From the NCBI GenBank assembly GCA_964035015.1, contig OZ036008.1, positions 1,118,501-1,182,500 of the forward strand: a DNA stretch of 64,000 nt, read 5' to 3'. The notes under the pieces are model-generated. The model searched no databases. It saw only the letters and a list, made by a program, of their open reading frames with translations, and was not told the DNA's origin. Of this stretch, positions 48,826 through 58,635 are shown in pieces. Numbering within the stretch: the stretch's first letter is position 1; every line of letters starts with the position of its first letter. The position numbers were made by a program, and so were the translations under genes. The DNA comes from Corallium rubrum. Taxonomy: Eukaryota > Cnidaria > Anthozoa > Scleralcyonacea > Coralliidae.

Positions 48826-50327
48826 AGAATAGGGTATATATACTTGCTGACCATGTATCCACACACAGCAGCTATAGCGAGCACAACACCTGTGTTTGTC
48901 TTACTGTCATCACCAGGAGTGACAGTAGGTTTATGTGGTAATTCCTTTAGTTCATGATTATCAGTGGTAGTGTGTGGTGACTCCTCACTAATTGTTGGTA
49001 GATGTTGAGCTATCCTGTCTGTGTGTATTTTCTTAGGTGGGGTGTGCTTAACCTTATGATAGTTAACATTATTAACTCCGAATACCATACTATCAGTTGC
49101 TGTCTTAAGTAGGTTGTTGTACCCCTCTATAGCCTTCTTAAGTATTATCATACTACTTGGCACTAACCAACTCTTAGGTGATAACGCCAGATCTTGGGTG
49201 ACGTGTGTGTCAGCTATGCTTCTATTCATATTCAGTATCCAGGTGCTTACGCTATAGTTTGTTATAGCATCTTCAGTTAGTTTCCTAAACTCCTGCTGAC
49301 TTTCCAGTGACCCACCACCGTGGTTGACTATTGACACCCTAGTCTTAGCCTGAGCTCCTAGCACGCTGTAAATATATGCCTCTATGGATTGGTTTAACCG
49401 TTTCAACCCAACCCTGGTCAGACCAACAGATGACTTTGGCACATACCGTCTGTAATGGTTCTGATACCCAGGACCAACTACTTTCACATTGCTGACCCCT
49501 CCTGAATGTGACTCATATGAAAAAGTCCACGGTAACTTCTCAATCTTCCTGTATATACCACCAGCGTTGAACTCTGTACTTATCGCATACATGCTGTCAT
49601 CACCCTCCATCCTCTTAATAAGACGTCTGACTGTGAAGTACAGGTGATACCTAGCTATGGATGTTATCATAGGGTAAACTTCGTCAGAAGGTGTTAGATG
49701 CTGCATGCCTATACCACAGCAGTAAGTTGCAGCGTAAACAGAGAAAATCGCCATGAAGTATGATTTGGTGTCATCCCACCAGAATGGCTTACCTGGATGG
49801 CTTATCTTAAGCTCTGGAAGTTTGGACATGAAGTAGTCCTTGGAGTTCACATAAACCCTGAAATTATTTATAGGATAGTTGAGAACATCTTCAGATGGGA
49901 ACCCATCGTACCATATATCACGGACCTCTGTAGTACTACCGAACTCGTAATGCTTGTGGGCCTTTCCCTTTGGTAGTGGTGCTATGTCTGTGGCATTGGC
50001 CAGCCATATGATTGGGAAACCGTTCTTCATGACTAGGCTGTGGGGTTGTACTCCCTTGAAGTTGTGTAGGTACTTCCACATGGATTTATCATGTTTGAAG
50101 GTGCTGCTTGTGACATCTGTTGATACTGTATCGCTGTTGATAAACCATATACCCATCTTAGTTAATGTACCATCCTGGCTTATTTCTGGGATGAATTCGA
50201 ACTTGCTGAGAGTGGCTTTTGGGTACTCCTTAATTAGGTTTTCCCTGGCTTTGGCGACTGACTCCTTATAAACTCTTAAGTACTTACTATAGTTGCTGCC
50301 ATAGTACTTTCTAAGCGCTTCTTCCAT
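48822..50327 (-). CDS. Conserved Polinton protein with C-terminal membrane anchor (element 2)
   Basis: 501 residues, homologue of 13215-14843. Shared blocks are YPKATLSKFEF, DSMKSW-like to HDKSMWKYLHNFKG, NNFRVYVNSKDYFMSKLP, RYHLYFTVRRLIKRM, AQAKTRVSIVNHGGGSLESQ and NYSVSTWILNMNRSIADT. It lacks the eight-residue repeats of element 1; a shorter Pro/His/Thr-rich linker precedes the C-terminal membrane segment (GVVLAIAAVCGYMVSKYI). Intact. The start ATG follows ACAATATT, 15 bp from the divergent minor capsid gene. Confidence 0.7.
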   Translation of the reverse strand: MEEALRKYYGSNYSKYLRVYKESVAKARENLIKEYPKATLSKFEFIPEISQDGTLTKMGIWFINSDTVSTDVTSSTFKHDKSMWKYLHNFKGVQPHSLVMKNGFPIIWLANATDIAPLPKGKAHKHYEFGSTTEVRDIWYDGFPSEDVLNYPINNFRVYVNSKDYFMSKLPELKISHPGKPFWWDDTKSYFMAIFSVYAATYCCGIGMQHLTPSDEVYPMITSIARYHLYFTVRRLIKRMEGDDSMYAISTEFNAGGIYRKIEKLPWTFSYESHSGGVSNVKVVGPGYQNHYRRYVPKSSVGLTRVGLKRLNQSIEAYIYSVLGAQAKTRVSIVNHGGGSLESQQEFRKLTEDAITNYSVSTWILNMNRSIADTHVTQDLALSPKSWLVPSSMIILKKAIEGYNNLLKTATDSMVFGVNNVNYHKVKHTPPKKIHTDRIAQHLPTISEESPHTTTDNHELKELPHKPTVTPGDDSKTNTGVVLAIAAVCGYMVSKYIYPIL

Positions 50328-50342
50328 AATATTGTTTATATT
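50328..50342. promoter_or_regulatory. 15-bp divergent start region
   Basis: AATATTGTTTATATT is the entire spacer between the start codons of the 501-residue gene (minus) and the minor capsid gene (plus). Transcription signals must be this compact or lie within coding sequence. Confidence 0.55.
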
Positions 50343-51008
50343 ATGAGGAAATTAACTGTGCTGATAGATGGATCACGTAAGGTGGTTAGACTTGAGGAGC
50401 CTATACTGACAGGGAAAAATCCCCATATTCTGCTGAAGAAGGCCTACATAATGTGGGAGTACTTTAATGTAACCAGCAGTAAGGGTAACTACTATGTTCA
50501 CAATAAGAGGGCGAATAAATTCCTTGGGGATGGTTATTATACATTCCAGGATTTTAAGAAGATACTTGAGGGGAACAGCGGGGTTACATTAACACTTAGT
50601 AAACCAGAGGCTAAGTGTACTATGGTGACTGACAGTAGCACGACGCTAGTACTGCATAGCAACTTAGCCTCTTTACTAGGATTCAGCACCCGTATATTTT
50701 TACCAGGTAGTAGCACAAAGAGTGGGCTGATAAATGTGAATAATGGGTTGAAGTACCTGATTGTAATGTGTAATGTGATAACTACATCAATGAACCTGTA
50801 TGATGGGAGTAAGAGTAATACCTTAGTAAGTCTCCCAGTCACTAGTGAGCAGCCGCTTTTCGGTTCGACACAGTCATTTGTTGACATTGAGACCGAGCTG
50901 GAAATTGATAGAGGTGTTATCAATGAGTTGGAATTCCACGTGACAGATCAGAATGGAAAACCACTGAATGATTTTGGAAGCATATTGCTGGAGCTGTACA
51001 TCCAGTAG
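50343..51008 (+). CDS. mCP: Minor capsid (penton-like, single jelly-roll) candidate (element 2)
   Basis: 221 residues, homologue of 11394-12083. N-terminal strand LTVLIDGSRKVVRLEEPI, LLKKAYIMWEYFNV, LLGFSTRIFLPGSS, VNNGLKYLIVMCNVI, LVSLPVTSEQPLFGSTQSF and the closing LEFHVTDQNGKPLNDFGSIL...ELYIQ. The C-terminal block with LDQN-type turn is the feature that most recalls Polinton penton proteins. Intact. The stop TAG sits in TAGAGTATATG, supplying the next gene's start motif. Here this gene leads the block; in element 1 the integrase does. Confidence 0.65.
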   Translation: MRKLTVLIDGSRKVVRLEEPILTGKNPHILLKKAYIMWEYFNVTSSKGNYYVHNKRANKFLGDGYYTFQDFKKILEGNSGVTLTLSKPEAKCTMVTDSSTTLVLHSNLASLLGFSTRIFLPGSSTKSGLINVNNGLKYLIVMCNVITTSMNLYDGSKSNTLVSLPVTSEQPLFGSTQSFVDIETELEIDRGVINELEFHVTDQNGKPLNDFGSILLELYIQ

Positions 51009-51013
51009 AGTAT

Positions 51014-52102
51014 ATGGACAATGACATAGAATTGGAACAGGGGTTGAGAGGTATATACTATGATCCGGCAACTGGTTATCAGTCAGCTGAGAGACTTTAC
51101 AGGAAGGCACTGGCCGATGGTCTCCCTGGTGTGAGTAGGAAGAAGGTCACTGAGTGGTTGAAATCGCAGGATACTTTTACACGGTACAGGAAAATAGTTA
51201 GTAAGCATAAGTTCAGACAGACTAGGGTTTACTACCTTGGTGAGCAGTTACAAATGGATCTTGTTGATATGGGTAAGTATGGGAATAAGAATGGGGGATA
51301 CCGTTGGATACTGACGGCTGTTGAAATTCTAAGTAGATATGCCTTTGCAATCCCTGTGTATAGGAAAGACACCGGAAGCATGACCAAGGCGGTAACGTTG
51401 TTGCTTAAGAAATTTAAGAAGCGTTTTGGAGCGTACCCAGAACTGGTGCAGTTTGACGATGGTAAGGAATTTTACAATGTTGGGGTGAGGTCCTTACTGG
51501 AGGGAGCTGGTGCTAAGTACTTTAGCACTCTATCAGATAAGAAGGCTGCTGTTGTGGAACGGTTCAACAGAACCTTAAAGACGGCTATGTGGAAGTACTT
51601 CTACAGTAAGGGAACATATAAGTGGACTGATGTTCTAGACCCGCTGGTTAGCAATTACAATAACAGTAAGCATAGAACCATACTGATGAAACCGGCTAAT
51701 GTGAATAAAAGTAACGAGGCTGAAGTGTGGAACACCTTATTTGGCCACACATCTGGAGAATACCCTCTAGCTAAATTTAAAGTTGGTGATACTGTCAGGA
51801 TAAGTAAGTACAAAAGCACATTCACTAAGGGTTATGAGGCTAACTTCACGGAGGAACTATTCAAGGTGACTAAGGTAATTAGGGGTGATCCAAATGTTTA
51901 TGAAATAGCGGACTTAGAGGGTGAGCCAATAATTGGGAAGTTTTATGAAGAGGAGCTAAGTGCTGTTGTTAAAAAGGATCATGTTTACAGAGTAGAGAAA
52001 ATACTTAAGAGGAAAAAGAAGATGGCCCTGGTGAAGTGGCTCGGGTATGATAGCAAGCATAATAGCTGGGTACCTGAGAGTGATATCCAGAATATTGGTT
52101 AG
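51014..52102 (+). CDS. INT: Retrovirus-like DDE integrase with chromodomain (element 2)
   Basis: 362 residues, about three quarters identical by eye to the element 1 integrase over the catalytic core. Catalytic D in QMDLVDMGK, D in QFDDGKEF, E in VVERFNRT. The chromodomain at about 318-362 has YRVEKILKRKK, ALVKWLGYD and NSWVPESDI. The start ATG follows GAGTAT and the stop TAG is followed by TTT and the next ATG, keeping the TAGTTTATG motif. Intact, and expected to be able to catalyse integration if expressed. Confidence 0.95.
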   Translation: MDNDIELEQGLRGIYYDPATGYQSAERLYRKALADGLPGVSRKKVTEWLKSQDTFTRYRKIVSKHKFRQTRVYYLGEQLQMDLVDMGKYGNKNGGYRWILTAVEILSRYAFAIPVYRKDTGSMTKAVTLLLKKFKKRFGAYPELVQFDDGKEFYNVGVRSLLEGAGAKYFSTLSDKKAAVVERFNRTLKTAMWKYFYSKGTYKWTDVLDPLVSNYNNSKHRTILMKPANVNKSNEAEVWNTLFGHTSGEYPLAKFKVGDTVRISKYKSTFTKGYEANFTEELFKVTKVIRGDPNVYEIADLEGEPIIGKFYEEELSAVVKKDHVYRVEKILKRKKKMALVKWLGYDSKHNSWVPESDIQNIG

Positions 52103-52105
52103 TTT

Positions 52106-53647
52106 ATGAGTTATTATGATAGATATGCGTTTGACGACGACGACTATGAAGAGGAAAACAGTCCTCCTGAAAATGGCGAAGGGGATGTTGAAGGGTTGCC
52201 AGAATCTGGTGACCTGTTAAATCAGGATGAAGACCCTTATGCTGAGACTAAATGGATTGATGAAGACATAAACTATAGGACTAAAGACATTTCTATTGTT
52301 AGGGAAATTGGAACTAAGGACAATATTAAGAATTTCGTTAACAGTATGATAACTAGAAAAGGTACCATCAGCAAAAGAATGTCAGATGGTAATCGTAGGA
52401 GTGTGGTCAAACTTATTAGATCGTTTATAGCATTAACTGATGGTCATGATATAAGACCCCTACTAAATAATGAGAGTGGTCTTAGGATAATCCATGGTAG
52501 CACTTTCTCGAGAGGTGGTGCTGCCCAGATTGATGGTAATACAACTACTCTCAGTTATAGGGGCGTAGACGTTAGGGTGATCAATACAAGTAGGAACGAT
52601 GATGTTGGTAAACCCATCATCAAGAAGCTTAATGTCGATTCACCAAATGAGCTGGAGTTTACCAGACTAGTTGAGAATACATTAGTGGTCACACATGATG
52701 TGGTGAAGTCGCTTGCAGATGAGACTGGAGTAAGTGAGGAATACGCTAGTGAGTTTGTTGATGAGGATGAGTACCCTGATATACCACCTGAGATGGTTAA
52801 GAGTATGATGACGGAAAAGAGTAAACAGTATAAGAAACCAAAACCAGGGGAAAGGATAGGCAAACTTATGAAAGACCTTCATGACACAAAAATTTTTGAT
52901 GGGGCTGGTACCGACTCAATTGATCTGCCAGACATACCTGAAAGTGTAACAATGGAAATAGTTGAGTCCTCTGTTTCAGAGATTAGTGAGAGGCTACATG
53001 AGAGGGTTTCGGAGTTGACAGAGCAGGAGATCCGTGAGTTCTCAGGGATGCTGGATCCTAAGGGGGATGCTGACACTAAGATAGAAGCACTGGACCAGTT
53101 GGCTAATGAATACAGACTGAAGGCTCTGAGAGAGGCTGACCCGCTGAAGGAGCAGCTGTATAGGAATATTAGTGAGGTGGCCGAGCTGAAGAGCGATCTG
53201 ATACACATTGTTGAGAAAGGAGGAGTCCCTAAATATAAAGAGTCTAGGTCAGTGTTTGAGGAGGAGGCTGATAACAACGAGAGCATAAGAGATCTTTCTA
53301 GGTTAGAACGATTTAAGAAGTGGATGAAGGAGAACTGGCTTGGTGCAACATCACTTGCTGTTGGCCTGGCTAGCATTCTGACGACTGTGATCATAGGGTT
53401 GCGTCAAAATATTGGAAGGGGTGCTAACGCTGTCGGATCATTCGGACGGTCGGTCTATAATACCTTTAGGAATCTGGCAAAGAGACTTGGTCCAGTGCTA
53501 GGTCCTATTATCATGGCTGTCGGTAACCTGGTAGTTGCTCTGCTAAAGTATGGTGCTATGGGGTTGGCCTGGTTGGCCAGCAATCTGTGGGTGTTGGTTC
53601 TGGCGATTGTATGGATGGTTTATGATAGATATGGAAAAAAGAAATAA
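52106..53647 (+). CDS. Conserved Polinton membrane protein with coiled-coil middle (element 2)
   Basis: 513 residues, homologue of 10125-11387 and about 90 residues longer. Acidic disordered N-terminus (DDDDYEEENSPPENGEGD), a middle domain with IRRSVVKLIRSF-type helices, the conserved EQEIREFSGMLDPKGD and ALREADPLKEQLYRNISEVA, then LERFKKWMKENWLG. Hydrophobic helices at about 425-442 (TSLAVGLASILTTVIIGL) and 470-508 close the protein, with LWVLVLAIVWMVYDRYG at the end. Start motif TTAGTTTATG. Intact; probably a virion membrane or core protein. Confidence 0.7.
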   Translation: MSYYDRYAFDDDDYEEENSPPENGEGDVEGLPESGDLLNQDEDPYAETKWIDEDINYRTKDISIVREIGTKDNIKNFVNSMITRKGTISKRMSDGNRRSVVKLIRSFIALTDGHDIRPLLNNESGLRIIHGSTFSRGGAAQIDGNTTTLSYRGVDVRVINTSRNDDVGKPIIKKLNVDSPNELEFTRLVENTLVVTHDVVKSLADETGVSEEYASEFVDEDEYPDIPPEMVKSMMTEKSKQYKKPKPGERIGKLMKDLHDTKIFDGAGTDSIDLPDIPESVTMEIVESSVSEISERLHERVSELTEQEIREFSGMLDPKGDADTKIEALDQLANEYRLKALREADPLKEQLYRNISEVAELKSDLIHIVEKGGVPKYKESRSVFEEEADNNESIRDLSRLERFKKWMKENWLGATSLAVGLASILTTVIIGLRQNIGRGANAVGSFGRSVYNTFRNLAKRLGPVLGPIIMAVGNLVVALLKYGAMGLAWLASNLWVLVLAIVWMVYDRYGKKK

Positions 53648-53662
53648 GATATAACTTAGTCT

Positions 53663-54898
53663 ATGTTGCAGGAAGATAGAATCAATCCGAGCTACAAACT
53701 AAAGAAACCGGACAGTAGTAAGAAAGGCACTAGGAGAGTAGTCGACGTAACATTTAACCCAACACATATATCCTCTGGTCAGGACCTGTATGTAAAGCTG
53801 TCGACACTACCGGTTAATCATGTACTAATCCCTGGTAGTAGGATGCTTACATTCACCCTGAAAAATGGAAATAAGGAGTCATACCATCAGAACAACCTTA
53901 AGTCCACCCTGTTCAAGCAGGTAACCCACAAGCTTAATGGGGAAATATATAGGGACCTGAATGAAGCCCATGTTCTCAGGTGTTATGAGGACCTTTGGTC
54001 TAAGTCAAAGCGGGTTGGAAAAATTGATCAAGGTCTTGGCGGGAGTGTGAACCTTGCTAAGCTAAGGAGTCAGGACGCTAGTGGTGATTCTAGCGTTGCT
54101 GGTGATGCTCTTGTAAATGGTATCTATGGTGACAGGTTTACAATACCTATTGATGATGATTGGCTTAGTGAGAATGGAGCTGTCTATCCCCAGGCATTGC
54201 AGAACACACATGAGACCATACTAAAGATCAACACACCAGCTAATGTGCTACTCCCCGGAGACAGTGGTAAGGCTGTGCCAGCAAGCTTCAGACTTGATAA
54301 CCTTAAGCTGAGGTATGAGACAGTCGAGAATGAGATGTTAGCAGGTGAGGTTGAGGGGATTTACAGCAGGGGGAAATCTTCATATTACAGTCACGCCACC
54401 CTGGTTAAAACCTTTCCAGTTACTGCTGCAAGCACAAAGATTCATGAGAATGTGAACTTACCGAGGAAGTCCCTTAGAAATATCGTAATGATCTTTAAAA
54501 GAACTACTGATGGAAGTGAGTCATTCTACTACCCATCTATTGAAAGTGTTAAGATAAGCTTCCAAGGCCAGCCAAACTTCCTGTATACACAGTCGATGAA
54601 GAAGTACGATTTCTTCAGTGAGGCTAGTCGGGTGTTCTTCCCAAGTGATGGCAGGTTTGATAGGAATGTTAGTGAGACGAGTTTCTTCAGTGATAAGTTT
54701 GCCCTGGTCTGTGACTTCTCAACAACAGCGTTAAAGAGAGTACAGGGCCAGGGTGTAAAGCTGACTGATACACAAAACGGAATACTTATCGAGGTTGAGA
54801 AAAGTGCCGGGACCACCGCCTGTACCTGCTACCTTTACGTGCTGTCGGATGGGCTAATAAACCTGGCTAATGGTCAGCTTCAGTCTATTCAGTATTAG
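53663..54898 (+). CDS. MCP: Major capsid protein (double jelly-roll type) (element 2)
   Basis: 411 residues, intact homologue of the interrupted 8924-10165 gene. VVDVTFNPTHISSGQDLYVK and LIPGSRMLTFTLKN form the first strands. HKLNGEIYRDLNEAHVLRCY and RLDNLKLRYETVEN follow, then KIHENVNLPRKSLRNIVMIF and a C-terminal ACTCYLYVLSDGLINLANG. It is shorter than many Polinton capsid proteins I know of, but context (between membrane protein and packaging ATPase) and the PRKS-type block support the call. Start TTAGTCTATG; the stop TAG forms TAGTGTATG with the ATPase start. Confidence 0.7.
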   Translation: MLQEDRINPSYKLKKPDSSKKGTRRVVDVTFNPTHISSGQDLYVKLSTLPVNHVLIPGSRMLTFTLKNGNKESYHQNNLKSTLFKQVTHKLNGEIYRDLNEAHVLRCYEDLWSKSKRVGKIDQGLGGSVNLAKLRSQDASGDSSVAGDALVNGIYGDRFTIPIDDDWLSENGAVYPQALQNTHETILKINTPANVLLPGDSGKAVPASFRLDNLKLRYETVENEMLAGEVEGIYSRGKSSYYSHATLVKTFPVTAASTKIHENVNLPRKSLRNIVMIFKRTTDGSESFYYPSIESVKISFQGQPNFLYTQSMKKYDFFSEASRVFFPSDGRFDRNVSETSFFSDKFALVCDFSTTALKRVQGQGVKLTDTQNGILIEVEKSAGTTACTCYLYVLSDGLINLANGQLQSIQY

Positions 54899-54901
54899 TG
54901 T

Positions 54902-55498
54902 ATGGATAAGCCAGAGACTATTCTGATAGTTGGACCATCTGGATGTGGTAAAACTTACACATTGCTTAACGAAATACTTTCTGTAGAGTATGGGAAGTAT
55001 TTTGACTTCATCATAATACTCTGTCCTACACTATGGATAAATATGACGTACATGGACTGGGGATATCTTAATAGCGACCCAGATGTCATCGGACTTAGCA
55101 TAAGCCCAGATAGACTAGACCCTGTTATTGAGGCTGTAGTAAAAATTTACTCCGGATCTAAGACTGCTGTAATAGTTGATGACATGAGTAACACAGGTGA
55201 TCAACATCTTAACGACGGCATGCTGGCTTTTTTATCATACAGTGGCAGGCATCATAATATCACATTGTTCATTCTAACGCAAAAGCTAAACAGTGTCGCG
55301 ACTGGTATAAGGGACAACACCACCAGACTGTTATTTTTCAGTACGCATAACAGGAGAAGTATGAAGGTGCTGAGGGATGAGTTTTTTGGATATATAGCAG
55401 ACGATGAAATGGAAAAGTCTATCATTGCGCAGCTTGCCACCGGTAAGTACCTTGACATTAAACTCAGTGCGCAGCCTCCGACCTACGAGGTTAAATGA
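54902..55498 (+). CDS. ATP: A32/FtsK-HerA-type genome-packaging ATPase (element 2)
   Basis: 198 residues. The P-loop is GPSGCGKT (11-18), the Walker B strand is TAVIVDDMS with acidic residues at 93-94, and the sensor-like strand is ITLFILTQKLNSV near 125. YFDFIIILCPTLW and SGRHHN are shared with the element 1 enzyme. Intact, with start motif TAGTGTATG that includes the capsid stop codon. Predicted to energise DNA packaging into capsids assembled from the adjacent gene products. Confidence 0.9.
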   Translation: MDKPETILIVGPSGCGKTYTLLNEILSVEYGKYFDFIIILCPTLWINMTYMDWGYLNSDPDVIGLSISPDRLDPVIEAVVKIYSGSKTAVIVDDMSNTGDQHLNDGMLAFLSYSGRHHNITLFILTQKLNSVATGIRDNTTRLLFFSTHNRRSMKVLRDEFFGYIADDEMEKSIIAQLATGKYLDIKLSAQPPTYEVK

Positions 55499-55513
55499 AA
55501 CATAACCTAATGT

Positions 55514-56029
55514 ATGCCTAAGAGGGAAGGTAAGCGCAGTAAAAATAAGCCAGTTGTTATTGAAGATGATGAAGCTATCGAAAAGCTAGTTAATGAGCTT
55601 CAGGTTGCGGAAGAGAGTATCGCTAAAACCACCATAAACGCTGACGTCGACACCAGGCGCGAGGAACTTATAGTTGCGTCTGATGATGGGTACATTACCC
55701 AGAAGTCCGGACATATAAGAAAATGTAGTGAGAAGACATTAGACAAAATTTACAAGGCTTATGAAGCTAAAAGGAAGAAGGACGCAGACGGGTTCCTAAC
55801 AGATTTACTAATAAGTCAGTTCTCAACAATGCTTGGTGGCCTTGACGCAATTGAGGATCCTGTTGCGCTAACAGATGAACTTAAAAGTAATGGTATACTG
55901 AGAAAAGATGTTGAGAGTATTATATCAGTAGTTAGCCCATACATACCCCTAATAGGATTACTTGGAGGTGTTGCTATAACTGGTAAGCATATATACCAGC
56001 ATAAGAATAGTACACAACCTATAGTATAG
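55514..56029 (+). CDS. Conserved Polinton protein with C-terminal hydrophobic segment (element 2)
   Basis: 171 residues, homologue of 7723-8310. Lys-rich start (MPKREGKRSKNK), acidic linker, then RREELIVASDDGYITQKSGH, FSTMLGGLDAIEDP and VVSPYIPLIGLLGGVAITGK. It lacks the Pro-rich insert of the element 1 protein. Start context CTAATGTATG. Last gene of the virion block and closest complete gene to the right terminus. Function unknown. Confidence 0.75.
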   Translation: MPKREGKRSKNKPVVIEDDEAIEKLVNELQVAEESIAKTTINADVDTRREELIVASDDGYITQKSGHIRKCSEKTLDKIYKAYEAKRKKDADGFLTDLLISQFSTMLGGLDAIEDPVALTDELKSNGILRKDVESIISVVSPYIPLIGLLGGVAITGKHIYQHKNSTQPIV

Positions 56030-56238
56030 GCTGTGAATATAGAGCTTTAAAAACGCTGGCACTTGACATATTTCCCTCCGTACAGGCAAAAGGAGGTTTC
56101 TTTAAGTCTGCGGACTACTTTATAAAATCTGACTTGGATTCTGTGAAGACTTATATTTTAGAAGATCGGTGGCAACCGACTGGTCTGGCGAGTTGGGGGC
56201 AAAATAAACTGGTCCATTTGTTGGAAGGTTTTATCTGA
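56011..56238 (+). pseudogene. Orphan open frame without ATG beyond the last gene
   Basis: An open stretch of 75 codons, between a TAG at 56008 and TGA at 56236, reads as ordinary protein (for example LALDIFPSVQAKGGFFKSAD and DLDSVKTYILEDRW) but has no ATG. It could be the 3' remnant of a gene deleted between the virion block and the terminal repeat. No counterpart in element 1. Family unknown. Confidence 0.35.
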
Positions 56239-56393
56239 CTCACAATAGACTTTACACTGGTGACTCTTCACAAGACCCCTTCTAGTCTTCTTCTCTCTAG
56301 TTAGCAGCAACTCTAAACGGTCCTTGTCCATCTCCGTACGGTCCGTGTCCATCTCTGTACAGTCCATAGCTTTCTCCGGGTACTGACACAACT
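56239..56393. other. Spacer before right terminal repeat, with a short duplicated segment
   Basis: CACAAGACCCCTTCTAGTCT near 56270 recurs inside the terminal repeat at 56760, followed in both places by TCTTCTCT. A short tandem series around TGTCCATCTC (56324-56360) is also present. No gene. Confidence 0.55.
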
Positions 56394-57429
56394 TATATCA
56401 ACATAAAAGTAAACAGAAATTGCCACCTGCAGAAAATATGCAAATCCAGCCTGACGGCAGCTGAAACCAAAACCAAAACTTTAATTTATGGGTTAAAATG
56501 ATTGGCCGTCCCCCTTGCCACCCGCATACGTTAAACAGTTAAATCTCGCTGAGCTGCTCTGACGATCATTTCCAATCAAGCGCCACCTGCAGAAAATATG
56601 CAAATTCAGCCGGAAAGTGACAGCTAAATATATTTATTAAAAATTTCCCCTACTCTAACGCATACATCTTTATAGCTTCACTCTTATGAAACCACCACAT
56701 TATATACAGTCTCCATACATAAATCCTTCATACGATTGTTAATACCGCTCACCTTCTTCACAAGACCCCTTCTAGTCTTCTTCTCTATAGTGAGCAGCAA
56801 CTATAAACGGTCATTATCCGTATCCATGTAAACAACATTCCATTGAGCGCTAGCAACCCCAACTTTTTTAAGTTGCGTTGAAAAAATAAAATAAAAAATA
56901 AACGTAGCTTGAAAAAGTTCGGGTTGCTAACGCTCAATGGAATGTCAACATTAGTGTCACGTGACACTTGTCTACGGAGTAGAATGAGGAAGTTCTCCGT
57001 TACTGGGAGTTTGTAAAAGTGTTCAAAAATTTATGTCGAATTCTGTGAAGACTTAATTAATGTGGCTAGCAAATTTTCGGTCTGTTGATCTGAAATTGAG
57101 CTGGCCTTGTTATTTGAAATGTGGTTGCTAGGGAAAGGTGATGCATGCGACCAACGAAAAACATTCCCTGGAATAGTCCACGCCTTGGAGCGGTTAAGCA
57201 CCCAACCAGCATTCTAGCTGACGGTCAAAAAGTGATTGTACCGGTAGTAGTACAAAATGTGGAATCGCCGATAGGGTCACTTCCGAAAAAAGAAGAAAGT
57301 GATGCATGTGGCTAGTTTTAAAACACCCCGGGAATAGACAAAAACCTCGTCTACGCCTCGGGGAGGAGAGGTTTCCCTGTCGTAGCACCCAAAATAAACT
57401 GTGCTGGTACCCCCATATCCTATACTACT
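56394..57429 (-). repeat. Polinton 2 right terminal inverted repeat (1036 bp)
   Basis: Reverse complement of 37587-38622, including the hairpin at 56835-56945. The equal length (1036 bp on both sides) and near identity point to recent activity or gene conversion. Confidence 0.95.
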
Positions 57430-57435
57430 GACGAT
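57430..57435. repeat. Polinton 2 target-site duplication, right (GACGAT)
   Basis: Exact repeat of 37581-37586, within LINE ORF1 codons. Confidence 0.96.
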
Positions 57436-58624
57436 TAAGACGACTAATTGTAAAAATCGTTGTGAAAATGGTGCAACCGATGAAAATCTCAATTCAAATT
57501 CGTCAAAGAATAGTTCATCGCCTACTAATGGGTGTGGTTGTTCATGTGGCCTTTTGGCAGCCGAAATCGAAGGAATGAAGCTCGACATTGTCATTCTACA
57601 AAAACGGATCGAATCAACGAGAGAACACCCGTCAATTGGCCATGTATCGAATGATAGTGATGAAATAAATCGCTTAAAGAGAGAGCTTTTGGATGTAGAA
57701 AACAACAACAAATTACTTGAACGAGAAATGTTATTGATTGTTCAAGGAAGGGACAATGAAGTCGAAGATCGCAAGGGAATAATTTGTTCTCTTGAAGATA
57801 AAATCACTGAAATAAATAAGGAAAAAGATTCTTTCACAAAACCTTTGAAAGAAAAATGCCGACAACAACAAGAGACCATACGCTCCCTTGAGAATCGTTC
57901 GATATTGGCTGAACAAGAAAGGGACTCACTTAGATTAGCCTTGACAATTCTTATGGAAAACAAGAAACAAAAACTATCCACAGAGCAAACTTCGCCATCA
58001 GAAAACGAGTCTATTCCGCAACGGCAAGTACCAAGTTGTACATCAAAGGAAGGGAAAAAGAGTAAAAACCAAGAAAGAGTGAATTCAACGAATACCCTAA
58101 ATGGCCAACACGTAAGCGCCAAGAAAACTAGTCCACGGAAGAAGCCAGTTACAGTAATAGCTGGTGATTCCATTGTACAACATGTTCATGGATGGGAACT
58201 ATCAAACAAGGATAAAGTTGTGGTGAAATGTTTCTCTGGTGCAACATCTGAAGACATGGAAGATTTCTTGAAACCGATTCTGCGAAAGGAACCTGAAAAT
58301 CTTATTCTACATGTTGGTACGAATGATTTGAAATCTATGGAACCTGCCCAATTGACTGAATCAATTCGCTCTCTGGCTCAGCAAGTAGAAGATAATTCGC
58401 CTGGCACTAGTCTTTCCATTTCAGCCATCCTCCCAAGAAAGGACATTCAGCTAAGTGTAATATCTCATATAAATAGTTCACTTAAATCAGTTTGCCATGA
58501 ATTCCAGTGTAATTTCATTGAGCACAGTAATATTATAAGGGAACAACACTTAAACAGGGGTGGACTTCATCTTAATAAATCTGGCAATATTATTTTAGCT
58601 AATAATTTTACTGATCTTTTATAA
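57430..58624 (+). pseudogene. LINE ORF1, 3' part: coiled coil plus SGNH esterase domain
   Basis: Continuation of 37105-37586. After a low-complexity segment with GCGCSCGL there is a coiled coil (about 57570-57980), a Lys/Ser linker, and an SGNH/GDSL hydrolase domain: block I TVIAGDSIVQH, block III-like LILHVGTNDLKS, block V GLHLNKSGN. Such esterase domains are known in ORF1 of CR1-clade LINEs. The catalytic Ser (GDS), Asn (GTND) and His (GLH) are all present. The ATG-led frame that starts at 57401 borrows Polinton sequence and is not the native start. Confidence 0.85.
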
Positions 58625-58635
58625 ATAAGGAATAG

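Larger units (their letters stand above)
37587..57429. mobile_element. Polinton/Maverick element 2 (19,843 bp)
   Basis: Defined by 1036-bp inverted repeats starting AGTAGTATAG and perfect GACGAT duplications. It lies in opposite gene orientation to element 1. The plus strand (50343-56029) carries minor capsid, integrase, membrane protein, major capsid, ATPase and small conserved protein. The minus strand (50327 down to 38829) carries the 501-residue protein, membrane proteins, VLTF3-like protein, nuclease-related cargo, polymerase B and the LamG-like gene. Several genes are frame-broken, but termini and duplications are intact. Confidence 0.96.

Noticed and set aside
56158..56391. Minus-strand ORF with repeated Asp-Arg-Thr-Glu-Met segments
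   Set aside because: Short, driven by a local tandem repeat, antisense to a better frame, and without the start motif.
57401..57429. ATG-led start of LINE ORF1 at 57401
   Set aside because: These codons belong to the Polinton terminus; the native frame enters from 37105-37586.
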